The notes beneath the pieces are model-generated. The model did no database searches, was not told the origin of the DNA, and saw nothing but the letters and a program-made list of their open reading frames with translations. Shown here piece after piece: positions 54,532 through 62,785 of a stretch of 64,000 nucleotides of DNA. The stretch's first letter is position 1. Each line of letters starts with the position of its first letter. Made by a program: the position numbers and the translations under genes. The stretch spans positions 2,763,501 through 2,827,500 of the forward strand of contig NZ_CP128540.1 in NCBI RefSeq assembly GCF_021283545.2. Reading direction: 5' to 3'. The DNA comes from Pseudomonas alloputida. Its GTDB lineage: Bacteria; Pseudomonadota; Gammaproteobacteria; Pseudomonadales; Pseudomonadaceae.

Positions 54532-55315
54532 CCCGCCTGTTGGCACGTGCCCTGAACAGGGCCAGGTAGACGATCGAGCCGGTCACGATCCCCACCAGCA
54601 TCAGCGAGGGGACGATCTGCAGCACCGACTGGCGTATTTCCTGAGCGGTGAAACCCTCTGGGTAGCCACCTTTGACCGTGTATCCATACTTGGCCGACAT
54701 GGCGCTTGTAAAGAATTCGGACTGTGAGGGGCGCTCAAGGTCACGGCTGTCACCATTGCTCCATATGTAGCGGTCGCCAAATTCGACCAGCAGTGTCAGC
54801 CCATCCAGAAATCCATCCAGTTCATTGCGAATCTGCATGGCATAGGCTGTCACGATGATGCTATGGCTTTTGCCCTTCTGGTGAAAGTCGACCAGCAGCT
54901 TCTGGCGCGTGTCAGGAGGGCCGTAGGACAGTGCGACCCGCTGGCCGGACGACGCGAATGATGAATAATGCTCCAGCGAACCTGAAGCCGTGCTGCAGTA
55001 GGGTTGATTGTCTTTGAGCAAGGTCAGCGACCTGACCATGGAGCGGATGGCAACCTGGTCCTGCAAGGCGCTTTTGACGTTATCGCAAGATTCCCCTGCA
55101 AATGGCAGGGTGCGCAGGGCCGTCTCGTGCATTCTGTCCAGTGCACTGTCGACGCTGAAAACCGCCTCCTGAACTGAAATGCTGGCGTTTTCCGCAAGTT
55201 TCGCTTCCAGCTGGAAAGCCATCACCAGCAAACCGGAAACCACAGGCACCAGCGCCACTGCAATGAGCAGCAGCAGCTCCACCATGCTGCGCCCCGCGTG
55301 CATGATTTTCGACAT
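54509..55315 (-). CDS. Stand-alone CSS-motif membrane protein without EAL domain
   Basis: 268 residues. TM1 (MVELLLLIAVALVPVVSGLL), a periplasmic domain of about 200 residues with the CSS-type cysteines (GESCDNVKSALQ and QPYCSTASG, Ser-Thr instead of Ser-Ser), and TM2 near the C-terminus (VLQIVPSLMLVGIVTGSIVY). It ends in a short basic tail with no EAL domain and no frame remnant of one. The periplasmic part resembles the CSS-EAL protein at 51524-53110 in layout (YTVKGGYPEG against FSVQGGYSAD). GGAGAA precedes the ATG. Possibly a signal partner or a decayed duplicate. Confidence 0.78.
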   Translation of the reverse strand: MSKIMHAGRSMVELLLLIAVALVPVVSGLLVMAFQLEAKLAENASISVQEAVFSVDSALDRMHETALRTLPFAGESCDNVKSALQDQVAIRSMVRSLTLLKDNQPYCSTASGSLEHYSSFASSGQRVALSYGPPDTRQKLLVDFHQKGKSHSIIVTAYAMQIRNELDGFLDGLTLLVEFGDRYIWSNGDSRDLERPSQSEFFTSAMSAKYGYTVKGGYPEGFTAQEIRQSVLQIVPSLMLVGIVTGSIVYLALFRARANRRGTAAERT

Positions 55316-55444
55316 AGGCTAATAGTTCTCCGCTCTGAAACTGTCCGAGGTGAACAGCTGAGCCCTGAGCCTATGTATTTGCTGACCGGGCTGCTGTAGT
55401 CCGGCTGCAGTTGAAGCGGTAGGAAAGCGAGCGCCTTGATGTAG

Positions 55445-56131
55445 CTAACTGCCCTTGAGCTTTTTCAGCACTGCCTCGGCCAGCAAGGCGGTGGAAGCGG
55501 GGTTCTGCCCGGTGATCAGCCTGTCATCGTCGACCACGTACGGCTTCCACGGCTCATCATGTTTGCTGTACTCACCGCCGCGCGCCCCAAGTTCGTTCTC
55601 CGTCAGGAACGGCACTACGTCGTCCAGTTCGGCCAGTTTTTCCTCTATGTTGGAAAAGCCGGTCACCTTGCGGTTTTTGAGCAGCAGGCAGTTGTTACTC
55701 AGCTTGATGTTCAGCAGGCCGACTACGCCGTGACAGACTGCTGCGACAATGCCACCTTTTTCGTAGATTTTGCGTGCCAGGTCCTGCAGAGCATGGTTGT
55801 CTGCGAAGTCATACATCACCCCATGCCCACCGGTGTAATAGATGACGCTGTATTCGTCAGCCTTCACCTGCCCTGGGGCCAAGGTACTGCCAAGACGCGT
55901 CATGAAGCGCTTGTCGTCGTACCACTGCCAGTCCAGGTCCGGGGCCATCTGCAGGCTGTGCGGGTCGACGGGAACGTAACCGCCCTGTGGGCTGACATAG
56001 TCGACCGTGTAGCCGGCCTTTTCGACTTTCTCGACAAAGTGAACGGCTTCACCCAGCCACAACCCGGTCGCCCGTTTGAGGGTTGGATACTTCGCTGTAT
56101 TGGTCAACACCACCAGAATTTTCTTGCTCAT
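55445..56131 (-). CDS. DJ-1/PfpI-family protein (class I glutamine amidotransferase-like)
   Basis: 228 residues. The nucleophile-elbow Cys is in GIVAAVCHGVVGLL, the acidic partner Glu in GLWLGEAVHFVEKVEKAG, and DEYSVIYYTGGHGVMYDF precedes. This matches the Hsp31-like/glyoxalase III branch. Predicted roles include deglycation or protection from methylglyoxal; the family is functionally mixed. GGGAGC precedes the ATG. Single gene on the minus strand. Confidence 0.9.
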   Translation of the reverse strand: MSKKILVVLTNTAKYPTLKRATGLWLGEAVHFVEKVEKAGYTVDYVSPQGGYVPVDPHSLQMAPDLDWQWYDDKRFMTRLGSTLAPGQVKADEYSVIYYTGGHGVMYDFADNHALQDLARKIYEKGGIVAAVCHGVVGLLNIKLSNNCLLLKNRKVTGFSNIEEKLAELDDVVPFLTENELGARGGEYSKHDEPWKPYVVDDDRLITGQNPASTALLAEAVLKKLKGS

Positions 56132-56402
56132 GACCCTGCTCCCGTCGGCAACCTGAATGGGCCGGTGCTCCCTGGCCCGAGGGAAAACCTAAATAGCATA
56201 GCTGCCACCAGCAAGTCCGCCATGGTGTGCCGGACGTGCTGTGCTAACTTGAATCCATCCACGGGCGAGCGTGCCAGGCTTGGCGGCGCTGTGGTCAACC
56301 CTGAGCATTGCTGGAGTCACGATATTGGTCGCTAACGGTAAGCCATGCGAGCCCGCGCCGCAGGTCATCCTGCAGTCGCCTGTTTTGCCATCGATCGAGC
56401 CG

Positions 56403-58388
56403 ATGGGGGAGCGGATAGCGCAGTTCGACTGGTGGCGTACCTCGCTTGGGCCATTGTCGCGCTGGCCTGCTTCGTTGCGCATTGCCGTGGACATGATGCA
56501 TTTGTCACCTTTCCCATGTGCAGTGGTCTGGGGGGCGGACCTGTGTGTGGTGCATAACAATGGCTACCGGGCGTTGCGGGCATTACCGGATGCGCTGGGC
56601 ATGGCGTTCGATACCCTGTGGAGTGATATCTGGCCTGCAGTGGGCCCCTGGGTGTTCAAGGCACTGGAAGGCCACTCGAATTTTGTCGAGGACCCACCCC
56701 TGCGTATCGTCCGCAGTGAAGGCGCTGAACCACTATGGTGCGCATTCGGTTATGCCCCCCTGCACGATGAACTCGGTAACGTGGCGGGGTTTCTGCATAC
56801 GGTGATCGAGACCACGGCCAGCGTCGAGGCCCACCGCCATTGGCGTGAGCAGGTGCAGAGCTTTGAACGCCAGGTTGCGCAGCATGTGGCCGAGCGAGAG
56901 CAGTTCTGGTTGCTGTCGCGCGAAGCGATGATGATGCTCACCCCAGAATTGAAACTGCATGGCGCCAACCCGGCCTGGTACCGCATTCTGGGCTGGACAC
57001 AAGAGCAGGTGCAGGCGATGTCGGTGATGGAGCTGGTGCACCCGACAGAGCGTACCGAAGTACGATTGGCAGTGTCCGGGCTGTTCCAATGCAGCCACGC
57101 GGAGCAGCTGGAGATCCGCCTGCGACACCGCCATGGTCACTACCACTGGTTTCGTTGGAGTGCGAGGTTTGACGGCAGCCTCCTGACGGCGGTTGGCCGG
57201 GACATCACCGCAGACCGTGAAGAGGCTGCGCGTCAGGCAGAGGCGCTGATGCACAACAGTGAGCGTATGGAGGTGGTGGGCCAGTTGGCGGGCGGCATGG
57301 GCCATGAAATGAACAACTTGCTGTCCGGTATCGGCGGCAGCCTCGAACTGCTGCAGCGGCGCCTGCAGGAGGGGCGGCTGGAGCGTGTGGAGGCCTACGT
57401 GGACGTTGCGCGCGACTCGGTGCAGCGTGCCATGGACCTGACCCATCGGTTGATCGCATTTTCCCGCCATCAGCCATTGGCCCCTCGGCCACTGGACTTC
57501 AATCGGCAGTTACGTCTGAGCGAACCCCTGTTGCTGCGGGCGCTGGGGGCAGAGATGCGTTTGCACTGGCAACTGGACGTTGCACCTTGGGCAGTGAGCC
57601 TGGACGTACCCCAGCTAGAGAATGCCTTGATCCACTTGTGTGCCAATGCGCGTGAAGCGTGCCTGGAACAGGGCAATGTCACCATCAGCAGCGTCAACGA
57701 ACGGCTGACCGCGTTTTTCCCGGATGAAGGTGGCTTGCCGCCGGGCGACTATGTGGCCTTGCATGTCGAGGATGATGGCCATGGCATGGCCGCGGCGGAT
57801 ATCGCCAGGGCTTTCGAACCGTTTTACACAACCAAACCTCTCGGGCGTGGGGCCGGGCTTGGCCTGTCGATGGTGTATGGCTTCGTCCGACAGTCGGGGG
57901 GGTATGCCTGGATCGAGTCGACGCCGGAGCAGGGCACCAGGGTTTCCATGCTTTTCCCGAGGAGCCATGAGCCGGTTCCGGATGAGCCCGCGCCGGTACC
58001 GCTTTCGCAGCGCATGGCACGGGGTGAGCGCCTGCTGCTGGTGGATGACGAGCTTGATCTGCGCGCGGTCATGCGCGAATACCTGACTGAGCGTGGGTTT
58101 GACGTCACGGATGTGGGCGATGCCAATAGCGCACTGGAGCGCTTTCGCCATGGCGGCCCTTTCGATCTGGTCATCACCGATATCGGTTTGCCGGGTGGGT
58201 TCAGTGGCCGGCAAGTGGCCAAGGCCATGCGCATGCAGCTTGCACAGCAGAAAATTCTGTTTATCACCGGTTATGCGGATCAGTCGATTGAAGCGCAATT
58301 GCTCGATCAGCCGGGCACGGCATTGTTGAACAAGCCGTTTTCGCTGGCGCATCTTGCCGATGAGGCGCTACGCCTGCTTGACGTGTAA
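56403..58388 (+). CDS. PAS-containing hybrid histidine kinase A
   Basis: About 661 residues from the ATG at 56403; an in-frame GTG at 56271 would add 44. No membrane segments. An N-terminal PAS-like sensor (GPLSRWPASLRIAVDMMHLS, as in sensor kinases of the phyR/PAS group), a second PAS (about 200-320; HGANPAWYRILGWTQEQVQA), H-box GQLAGGMGHEMNNLLSGIGG, HATPase (FEPFYTTKPLGRGAGLGLSM) and a C-terminal receiver with Asp in LVITDIGLPGG. Convergent with a second kinase of the same type at 58395. Output unknown. Confidence 0.85.
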   Translation: MGERIAQFDWWRTSLGPLSRWPASLRIAVDMMHLSPFPCAVVWGADLCVVHNNGYRALRALPDALGMAFDTLWSDIWPAVGPWVFKALEGHSNFVEDPPLRIVRSEGAEPLWCAFGYAPLHDELGNVAGFLHTVIETTASVEAHRHWREQVQSFERQVAQHVAEREQFWLLSREAMMMLTPELKLHGANPAWYRILGWTQEQVQAMSVMELVHPTERTEVRLAVSGLFQCSHAEQLEIRLRHRHGHYHWFRWSARFDGSLLTAVGRDITADREEAARQAEALMHNSERMEVVGQLAGGMGHEMNNLLSGIGGSLELLQRRLQEGRLERVEAYVDVARDSVQRAMDLTHRLIAFSRHQPLAPRPLDFNRQLRLSEPLLLRALGAEMRLHWQLDVAPWAVSLDVPQLENALIHLCANAREACLEQGNVTISSVNERLTAFFPDEGGLPPGDYVALHVEDDGHGMAAADIARAFEPFYTTKPLGRGAGLGLSMVYGFVRQSGGYAWIESTPEQGTRVSMLFPRSHEPVPDEPAPVPLSQRMARGERLLLVDDELDLRAVMREYLTERGFDVTDVGDANSALERFRHGGPFDLVITDIGLPGGFSGRQVAKAMRMQLAQQKILFITGYADQSIEAQLLDQPGTALLNKPFSLAHLADEALRLLDV

Positions 58389-58394
58389 GGCGCT

Positions 58395-60011
58395 TCAAGG
58401 CTTACCTAGAATGTGTGTCACTCGAGCCTGCAACTGCTGCAACTCGAACGGCTTGCAGATCAGGTGCATGTCAGCGCCCAGGAAGCCTTCGCGGGCCATG
58501 GCCGTTTCCGCGTAACCGGTGATGAACAGCACCGGTAATCGTGGGCGCAGGCTGCGGGCAATTTCTGCCAGTTGTCGGCCGTTCATGCCGGGCAAGCCCA
58601 CATCGGTGATGAGCAAATCCACCGGTTGTGCCGAGCGTAGCACCTTCAGTCCCTCATTGGCGTCGGCTGCGCTTTGGCAGGGGAAGCCGTTTTCGCCCAG
58701 CGCCTGGCAAAGCAGTTGGCGCACATGGGGATCGTCCTCGACAACCAGCACGTGTCGGCTGCAGCCGTCTTGCCTGGCTGGCACCGGTTCGCTGTATGAC
58801 AGGGCCTGATCGACATGGCGTGGCAAATACAGCTCCACCTGGGTTCCCTGGCCAATCTCGCTGCTGAGGGTGATATGCCCATGGGACTGCTTGCTGAAAC
58901 CGTACACCATCGACAACCCCAGGCCAATGCCTTGGCCGGTCGCCTTGGTGCTGAAGAAGGGTTCGAAGGCGTGCTCCAGCGTGCTTTGCGCCATGCCTTG
59001 GCCGCTGTCGGTGATTCGCAGGCGCACATAGTCGCCAGTGCGCAAAGCGCCGTCAGCAGCTTGCTCGGTGGCGATGTGATGATTGTTCGCCTCGATGCGT
59101 AGCAGGCCACCGTTGGGCATGGCCTCGCGCGCATTGAGCAGCAGGTTGTCGAGGGCCTCCTGCAACTGCTGGTCATCCGCCTCCACGGGCCACAGGTCTT
59201 TGGCCGCGTGCACTTGCAGGGTTATCGACGGGCTCAGGCGAGCGCCCAGGCGTTCTGCCTTGAGCAAGGTATGCAGGTCTATACGTTGGCTGTGCAGCGA
59301 TTGACGGGAAGAGAAGGCAAGCAAGCGGTGGGTCAGGCGGGCGGCGCGTGAAACGGCCTCGCGGCCCATGCACAGAACGCCATCCAGGCCGTCGCTGCGG
59401 CCTTGGCGCAGGCGCCGCTGGATGAGTTCGAAGCTGCCGCTGATGCTGGTGAGCAGGTTGTTGAAGTCATGGGCGACGCCGCCGGCCAGTTGGCCGATGG
59501 CCTCCATCTTGCGTGCCTGGCAGCGGGCGAACTCACCGCGGTCCTGCACTTCTTCCGGCGTTGAAGGCCGGCTGTCCAGGCGCTGCTGCATGCCATGGAG
59601 TTGATCACGTGTCACGTACTGTCGCCGCCGGTTGCGCAGCGCGGACTGGGTCATGTGCAGCAACTGGGCATTTTCGTAGGGCGTGACCAGCCAGAGAAGA
59701 TTGCCCACTGGATGATGATTCACCCCAGCGGCCGACCAGGCGCCCTGGGTCAGCAGCACGATGGGCAAATCCGACCAGCTCGGTTGCTGGTCGATGAATG
59801 CCTGCAGCAAAGTGCTTGGGCCTTGGCTGAACACCTGCTCGGCAATGATCGCCAACCCTGCGCCCTCGGTCAGACGCGCCTGCAGGTTGGCAAGGTCGAC
59901 CGCGCAGAGGCTGTTGATGCCGGCGGAAGACAACAGACGTGAGGTATCCGCCGCCAGTTGTGGCGGTGCGAGGATCAAGGCACGTTCATCCAGCGCCAAC
60001 GAACTGGCCAA
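58395..60011 (-). CDS. Hybrid histidine kinase B
   Basis: 538 residues, starting at TTG 60011 with AAGGAGA 8 nt upstream. A degenerate receiver-like N-terminal domain (about 1-130; [20 protein letters not shown]), a linker, H-box [20 protein letters not shown], HATPase ([20 protein letters not shown]) and a C-terminal receiver with Asp in [13 protein letters not shown]. The kinase and receiver cores resemble kinase A closely, so the pair probably arose by duplication. No membrane segments, so cytoplasmic. Confidence 0.85.
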   Translation of the reverse strand: MASSLALDERALILAPPQLAADTSRLLSSAGINSLCAVDLANLQARLTEGAGLAIIAEQVFSQGPSTLLQAFIDQQPSWSDLPIVLLTQGAWSAAGVNHHPVGNLLWLVTPYENAQLLHMTQSALRNRRRQYVTRDQLHGMQQRLDSRPSTPEEVQDRGEFARCQARKMEAIGQLAGGVAHDFNNLLTSISGSFELIQRRLRQGRSDGLDGVLCMGREAVSRAARLTHRLLAFSSRQSLHSQRIDLHTLLKAERLGARLSPSITLQVHAAKDLWPVEADDQQLQEALDNLLLNAREAMPNGGLLRIEANNHHIATEQAADGALRTGDYVRLRITDSGQGMAQSTLEHAFEPFFSTKATGQGIGLGLSMVYGFSKQSHGHITLSSEIGQGTQVELYLPRHVDQALSYSEPVPARQDGCSRHVLVVEDDPHVRQLLCQALGENGFPCQSAADANEGLKVLRSAQPVDLLITDVGLPGMNGRQLAEIARSLRPRLPVLFITGYAETAMAREGFLGADMHLICKPFELQQLQARVTHILGKP

Positions 60012-60089
60012 AACGACTCTCCTTCAGGGTGGCCTGATACCCACTGGACCCTGGCGCAGGCTCAGGGTTCAACTGAATCCAGGCACTGC

Positions 60090-61145
60090 CTACAGGCCCT
60101 GTTGCAGCGCAGGGTCGTCCGGGTTCTGGCGCTCCAGCTCGGCGAGCGATACTTGCACGTTCTGCAACTGGCCGGACTCTTTCCAGTACTGAATCAGCAG
60201 CACCCGTGCCCGGCGATTGGCTGGCTGCCGATTGAGCACGGTTTCCAGTTGCTTCTGGGCGGCGTCGAGCTGGTCCAGCTCATGCAGGGTGACCGCCAGG
60301 GTATAGCGGTAATCGGCGTTGTCCGGGTCCAGTTCGACGGCGCGGGACAGGGCCAGCAAGGCATACTCGCGCTGTTCGTGGCGCTTCAGCCAAAGCCCTA
60401 GCTCATACTGCAGAAAGGCCGAGTCGGGGCTCAGCGCCAGGGCTTTGCCCAGCACCTGGCGGGAGGCGTCGTGGTGGCCCTGGCGCTCGAGCAGGCGTAC
60501 CTGAGTCGCCAGGGCATCGAGGTTGCCGGGGGCAACCGCGAGCGCTCGCTGCAGGGCTGCAGCGGCGTGCGTGTAGTCGTTTTCGTGCAGGTACAGGCGC
60601 GCCAGGTGCACTTGGGCGTCGGCATCTTCAGGCTGTTGCTCCAGGGCTTGCTGGTATTGCTCCAGGGCTGACTGCAGGGGGCCGAAATAGAGGCCGATGG
60701 CGTCGGGATCGAGGCCCAGCAGGGCATCCACGGCGGCAAAACGCACGCTTTGCTCACTGTCGTCCAGCAGCGGGCCGAGTACCAGGCTGCGCTGTGCTGG
60801 CGGTAACAGGCGGCGGATACTGGCAATGGCCGCTCGACGCACCAGCGGCTCGGCATGTTCCAGGTCCTGGCGGGCCAGTTTCAATGCCTGCGGCGAGGGG
60901 TAGTTGGGCAACTCGGCGTACAGCGCCGCACGGCGGATCGCAGGCAGGTCGTTACGTTGCAATTGCTGGTACAACACCCGTGCGGCACCGGGCTGGCCGT
61001 CGTGAGCCTGGCGCAGCGCCTTGGCGTAGCTGTGTGCTGGCAAGGTCGGCGGGGTTGGCGGGGCGTCGCGCCACAGGTAGCCGAACAGGGCCGATACCAG
61101 AATCGACAACAGCAGGGCGATCAGGTAGCGGTTGCGTCTGGGCAT
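60090..61145 (-). CDS. Membrane-anchored HEAT/TPR repeat protein
   Basis: 351 residues from the ATG at 61145. One N-terminal anchor (LIALLLSILVSALFGYLW), then HEAT-like helices (LVRRAAIASIRRLLPPAQRS, SVRFAAVDALLGLDPDAIGL) and a TPR array (ALEQYQQALEQQPEDADAQV, LLALSRAVELDPDNADYRYT, QKQLETVLNRQPANRRARVL). The combination resembles TPR parts of cytochrome c-type assembly factors, but no heme motif is present. It lies after the oprN terminator, so probably has its own promoter. Function unknown; likely a periplasmic scaffold. Confidence 0.75.
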   Translation of the reverse strand: MPRRNRYLIALLLSILVSALFGYLWRDAPPTPPTLPAHSYAKALRQAHDGQPGAARVLYQQLQRNDLPAIRRAALYAELPNYPSPQALKLARQDLEHAEPLVRRAAIASIRRLLPPAQRSLVLGPLLDDSEQSVRFAAVDALLGLDPDAIGLYFGPLQSALEQYQQALEQQPEDADAQVHLARLYLHENDYTHAAAALQRALAVAPGNLDALATQVRLLERQGHHDASRQVLGKALALSPDSAFLQYELGLWLKRHEQREYALLALSRAVELDPDNADYRYTLAVTLHELDQLDAAQKQLETVLNRQPANRRARVLLIQYWKESGQLQNVQVSLAELERQNPDDPALQQGL

Positions 61146-61289
61146 CGGACGATCCGTGGCGGCGGGAAGGGCAGAGCTTGGGCCAGCCGGGGGGTAAATG
61201 CAACCGAACCGGGCACGCCGTTGGCCAGGCGCCAGGCCTGCGGTGGCATTCCATGCACTGCGTATTGGGGTGAATACGATGGCAAACAT

Positions 61290-61321
61290 AAAAAAGCCCC
61301 GCGGGCCATGGCCTGCGGGGC
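61290..61321 (-). terminator. Rho-independent terminator of the mexF-oprN transcript
   Basis: On the minus strand: GCCCCGC stem, 12-nt loop region with GGCC/GGCC able to extend pairing, GCGGGGC, then six T. It lies 49 bp after the oprN stop. This is the clearest simple terminator in the window. Confidence 0.88.
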
Positions 61322-61369
61322 AAACGGTTGGGGGAGGAGCCAACCAAAGGAGTCGTTGAGGCAGTGGAA

Positions 61370-62785
61370 TCAGTGCGCGCTGGCCACCGTCTCCGGTTGC
61401 CAGCCGCCACCCAGGGCCTTGTAGATCGAGACGATGCCGCGATAAAGGTCGACTTCACCCTGAGCTTGTGCATCTTCAGCACTTAGCCGCTCACGTTCGG
61501 CATCGAGCAGTACCAGGTAGTCCACGGTACCTTCGCGATAGCGAATCGAGGCCAGTTCTGCAGCCTTGCGGCTGGCGTCGCTCTGGCGCATCAGCGACAG
61601 CAGACGCTGTTGGGTCTTGTCGTAATCGCTGAAGGCGTTGGCCGACTCTTCCAGTGCCAGCAGCACCTGCTGTTCGTAGTTGGCCAGTGCCCCTTCGGCA
61701 TCGGCCTTGGCGCCGCGCAGGCGGGCCCGCACGCTGCCCAGGTCGAAGGCCGCCCAGGTAATGCTCGGGCCCAGTGCCCAGGCGTTGGCCGCCGAAGAGC
61801 CGATCTGCGAGCCGCGGGCGGCGGTAAAGCCGAGGAAGCCACTGAGGCTGACGCGCGGGAACAGGTCGGCGGTGGCCACGCCAACGTTGGCGGTGGCCGC
61901 CGCCAGCTGGCGCTCGGCGCTGCGGATGTCCGGGCGGCGGCGCAGCAGCTCACCCGGGTCACCGACCGGCAGCGCCTTGGCGATGGCCGGCAGGGCCTTG
62001 GGCGACAGGTCTACGCTGAGCGCGTCAGGGCGCTGGCCGAGCAGGGTGGCGATGCGATGCCGCGCCCGTGCCTGTTCGGCTTGCAGTTGTGGCACGGTGG
62101 CTTCGACCCCGGCCAGGCGCGCATCGGCACGCACCACGTCGAGGTCATTGCCCACGCCCGCATCGCGCAGGGTTTCGGTAATGGTGCGTGATTCCTGCTG
62201 GGTCTTCAGGTTGGCCAGGGCGATCTTTTCGCGCAACTGGGCACCGCGCAGTTGCCCGTAGGCATCGACCAGTTCGGCGATCAGGCTGACCTGCAACTGT
62301 TGCAGGTCGGCGGCGGCAACCGCTTCCTGGGCTTCGCTGGCTTCGATCTGGCGCTGGATGCGCCCGAACAGGTCAAGCTCCCAGGCCATGTCCAGGCCCA
62401 GGTCGTAGCGCTCGCTATTGACCCGCTCGGTGGTCTGGCCGGGGATCTGGCCTTTGCCGAGATCGCTGCTGGCACGGCTGGTGACCACCGGGAACGGGTC
62501 GTTTTCGGCGTCTTCGCGGATCGAACGGGCCGATTTCAGGCGGGCGAAGGCCACGCGCAAGTCACGGTTGCCGTCCAGCGAAGCCTGCACCAGCTGGTTC
62601 AGCACCGGGTCGTCGAACTGCTTCCACCACAGGCTCTCGAAGCGGCTACGGTCGTAGGCCTTGGCCTGCACATCGCTGCTCAATTGCGCAGGTTCGGTGG
62701 CTGGCGCCTGGTAGTCCGGGCCTACCGCACAGGCCGCCAGGGCCAGTGCCAGCAGGCTTGGGGTCAAGGGTTTGAGCAGGTTCAT
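61370..62785 (-). CDS. oprN: Outer-membrane efflux channel of the MexEF-OprN type
   Basis: 471 residues. Lipoprotein signal with Cys19 (LALAAC) and the OMF start AVGPDYQAPATEPAQ. Two OEP repeats follow (FESLWWKQFDDPVLNQLVQA; ELLRRRPDIRSAERQLAAAT), with the family hallmark RRRPDIR and C-terminal GTVDYLVLLDAERERLSAED. It forms the trimeric TolC-like exit duct. It overlaps mexF by 4 bp (ATGA), so translation is coupled. Confidence 0.93.
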   Translation of the reverse strand: MNLLKPLTPSLLALALAACAVGPDYQAPATEPAQLSSDVQAKAYDRSRFESLWWKQFDDPVLNQLVQASLDGNRDLRVAFARLKSARSIREDAENDPFPVVTSRASSDLGKGQIPGQTTERVNSERYDLGLDMAWELDLFGRIQRQIEASEAQEAVAAADLQQLQVSLIAELVDAYGQLRGAQLREKIALANLKTQQESRTITETLRDAGVGNDLDVVRADARLAGVEATVPQLQAEQARARHRIATLLGQRPDALSVDLSPKALPAIAKALPVGDPGELLRRRPDIRSAERQLAAATANVGVATADLFPRVSLSGFLGFTAARGSQIGSSAANAWALGPSITWAAFDLGSVRARLRGAKADAEGALANYEQQVLLALEESANAFSDYDKTQQRLLSLMRQSDASRKAAELASIRYREGTVDYLVLLDAERERLSAEDAQAQGEVDLYRGIVSIYKALGGGWQPETVASAH

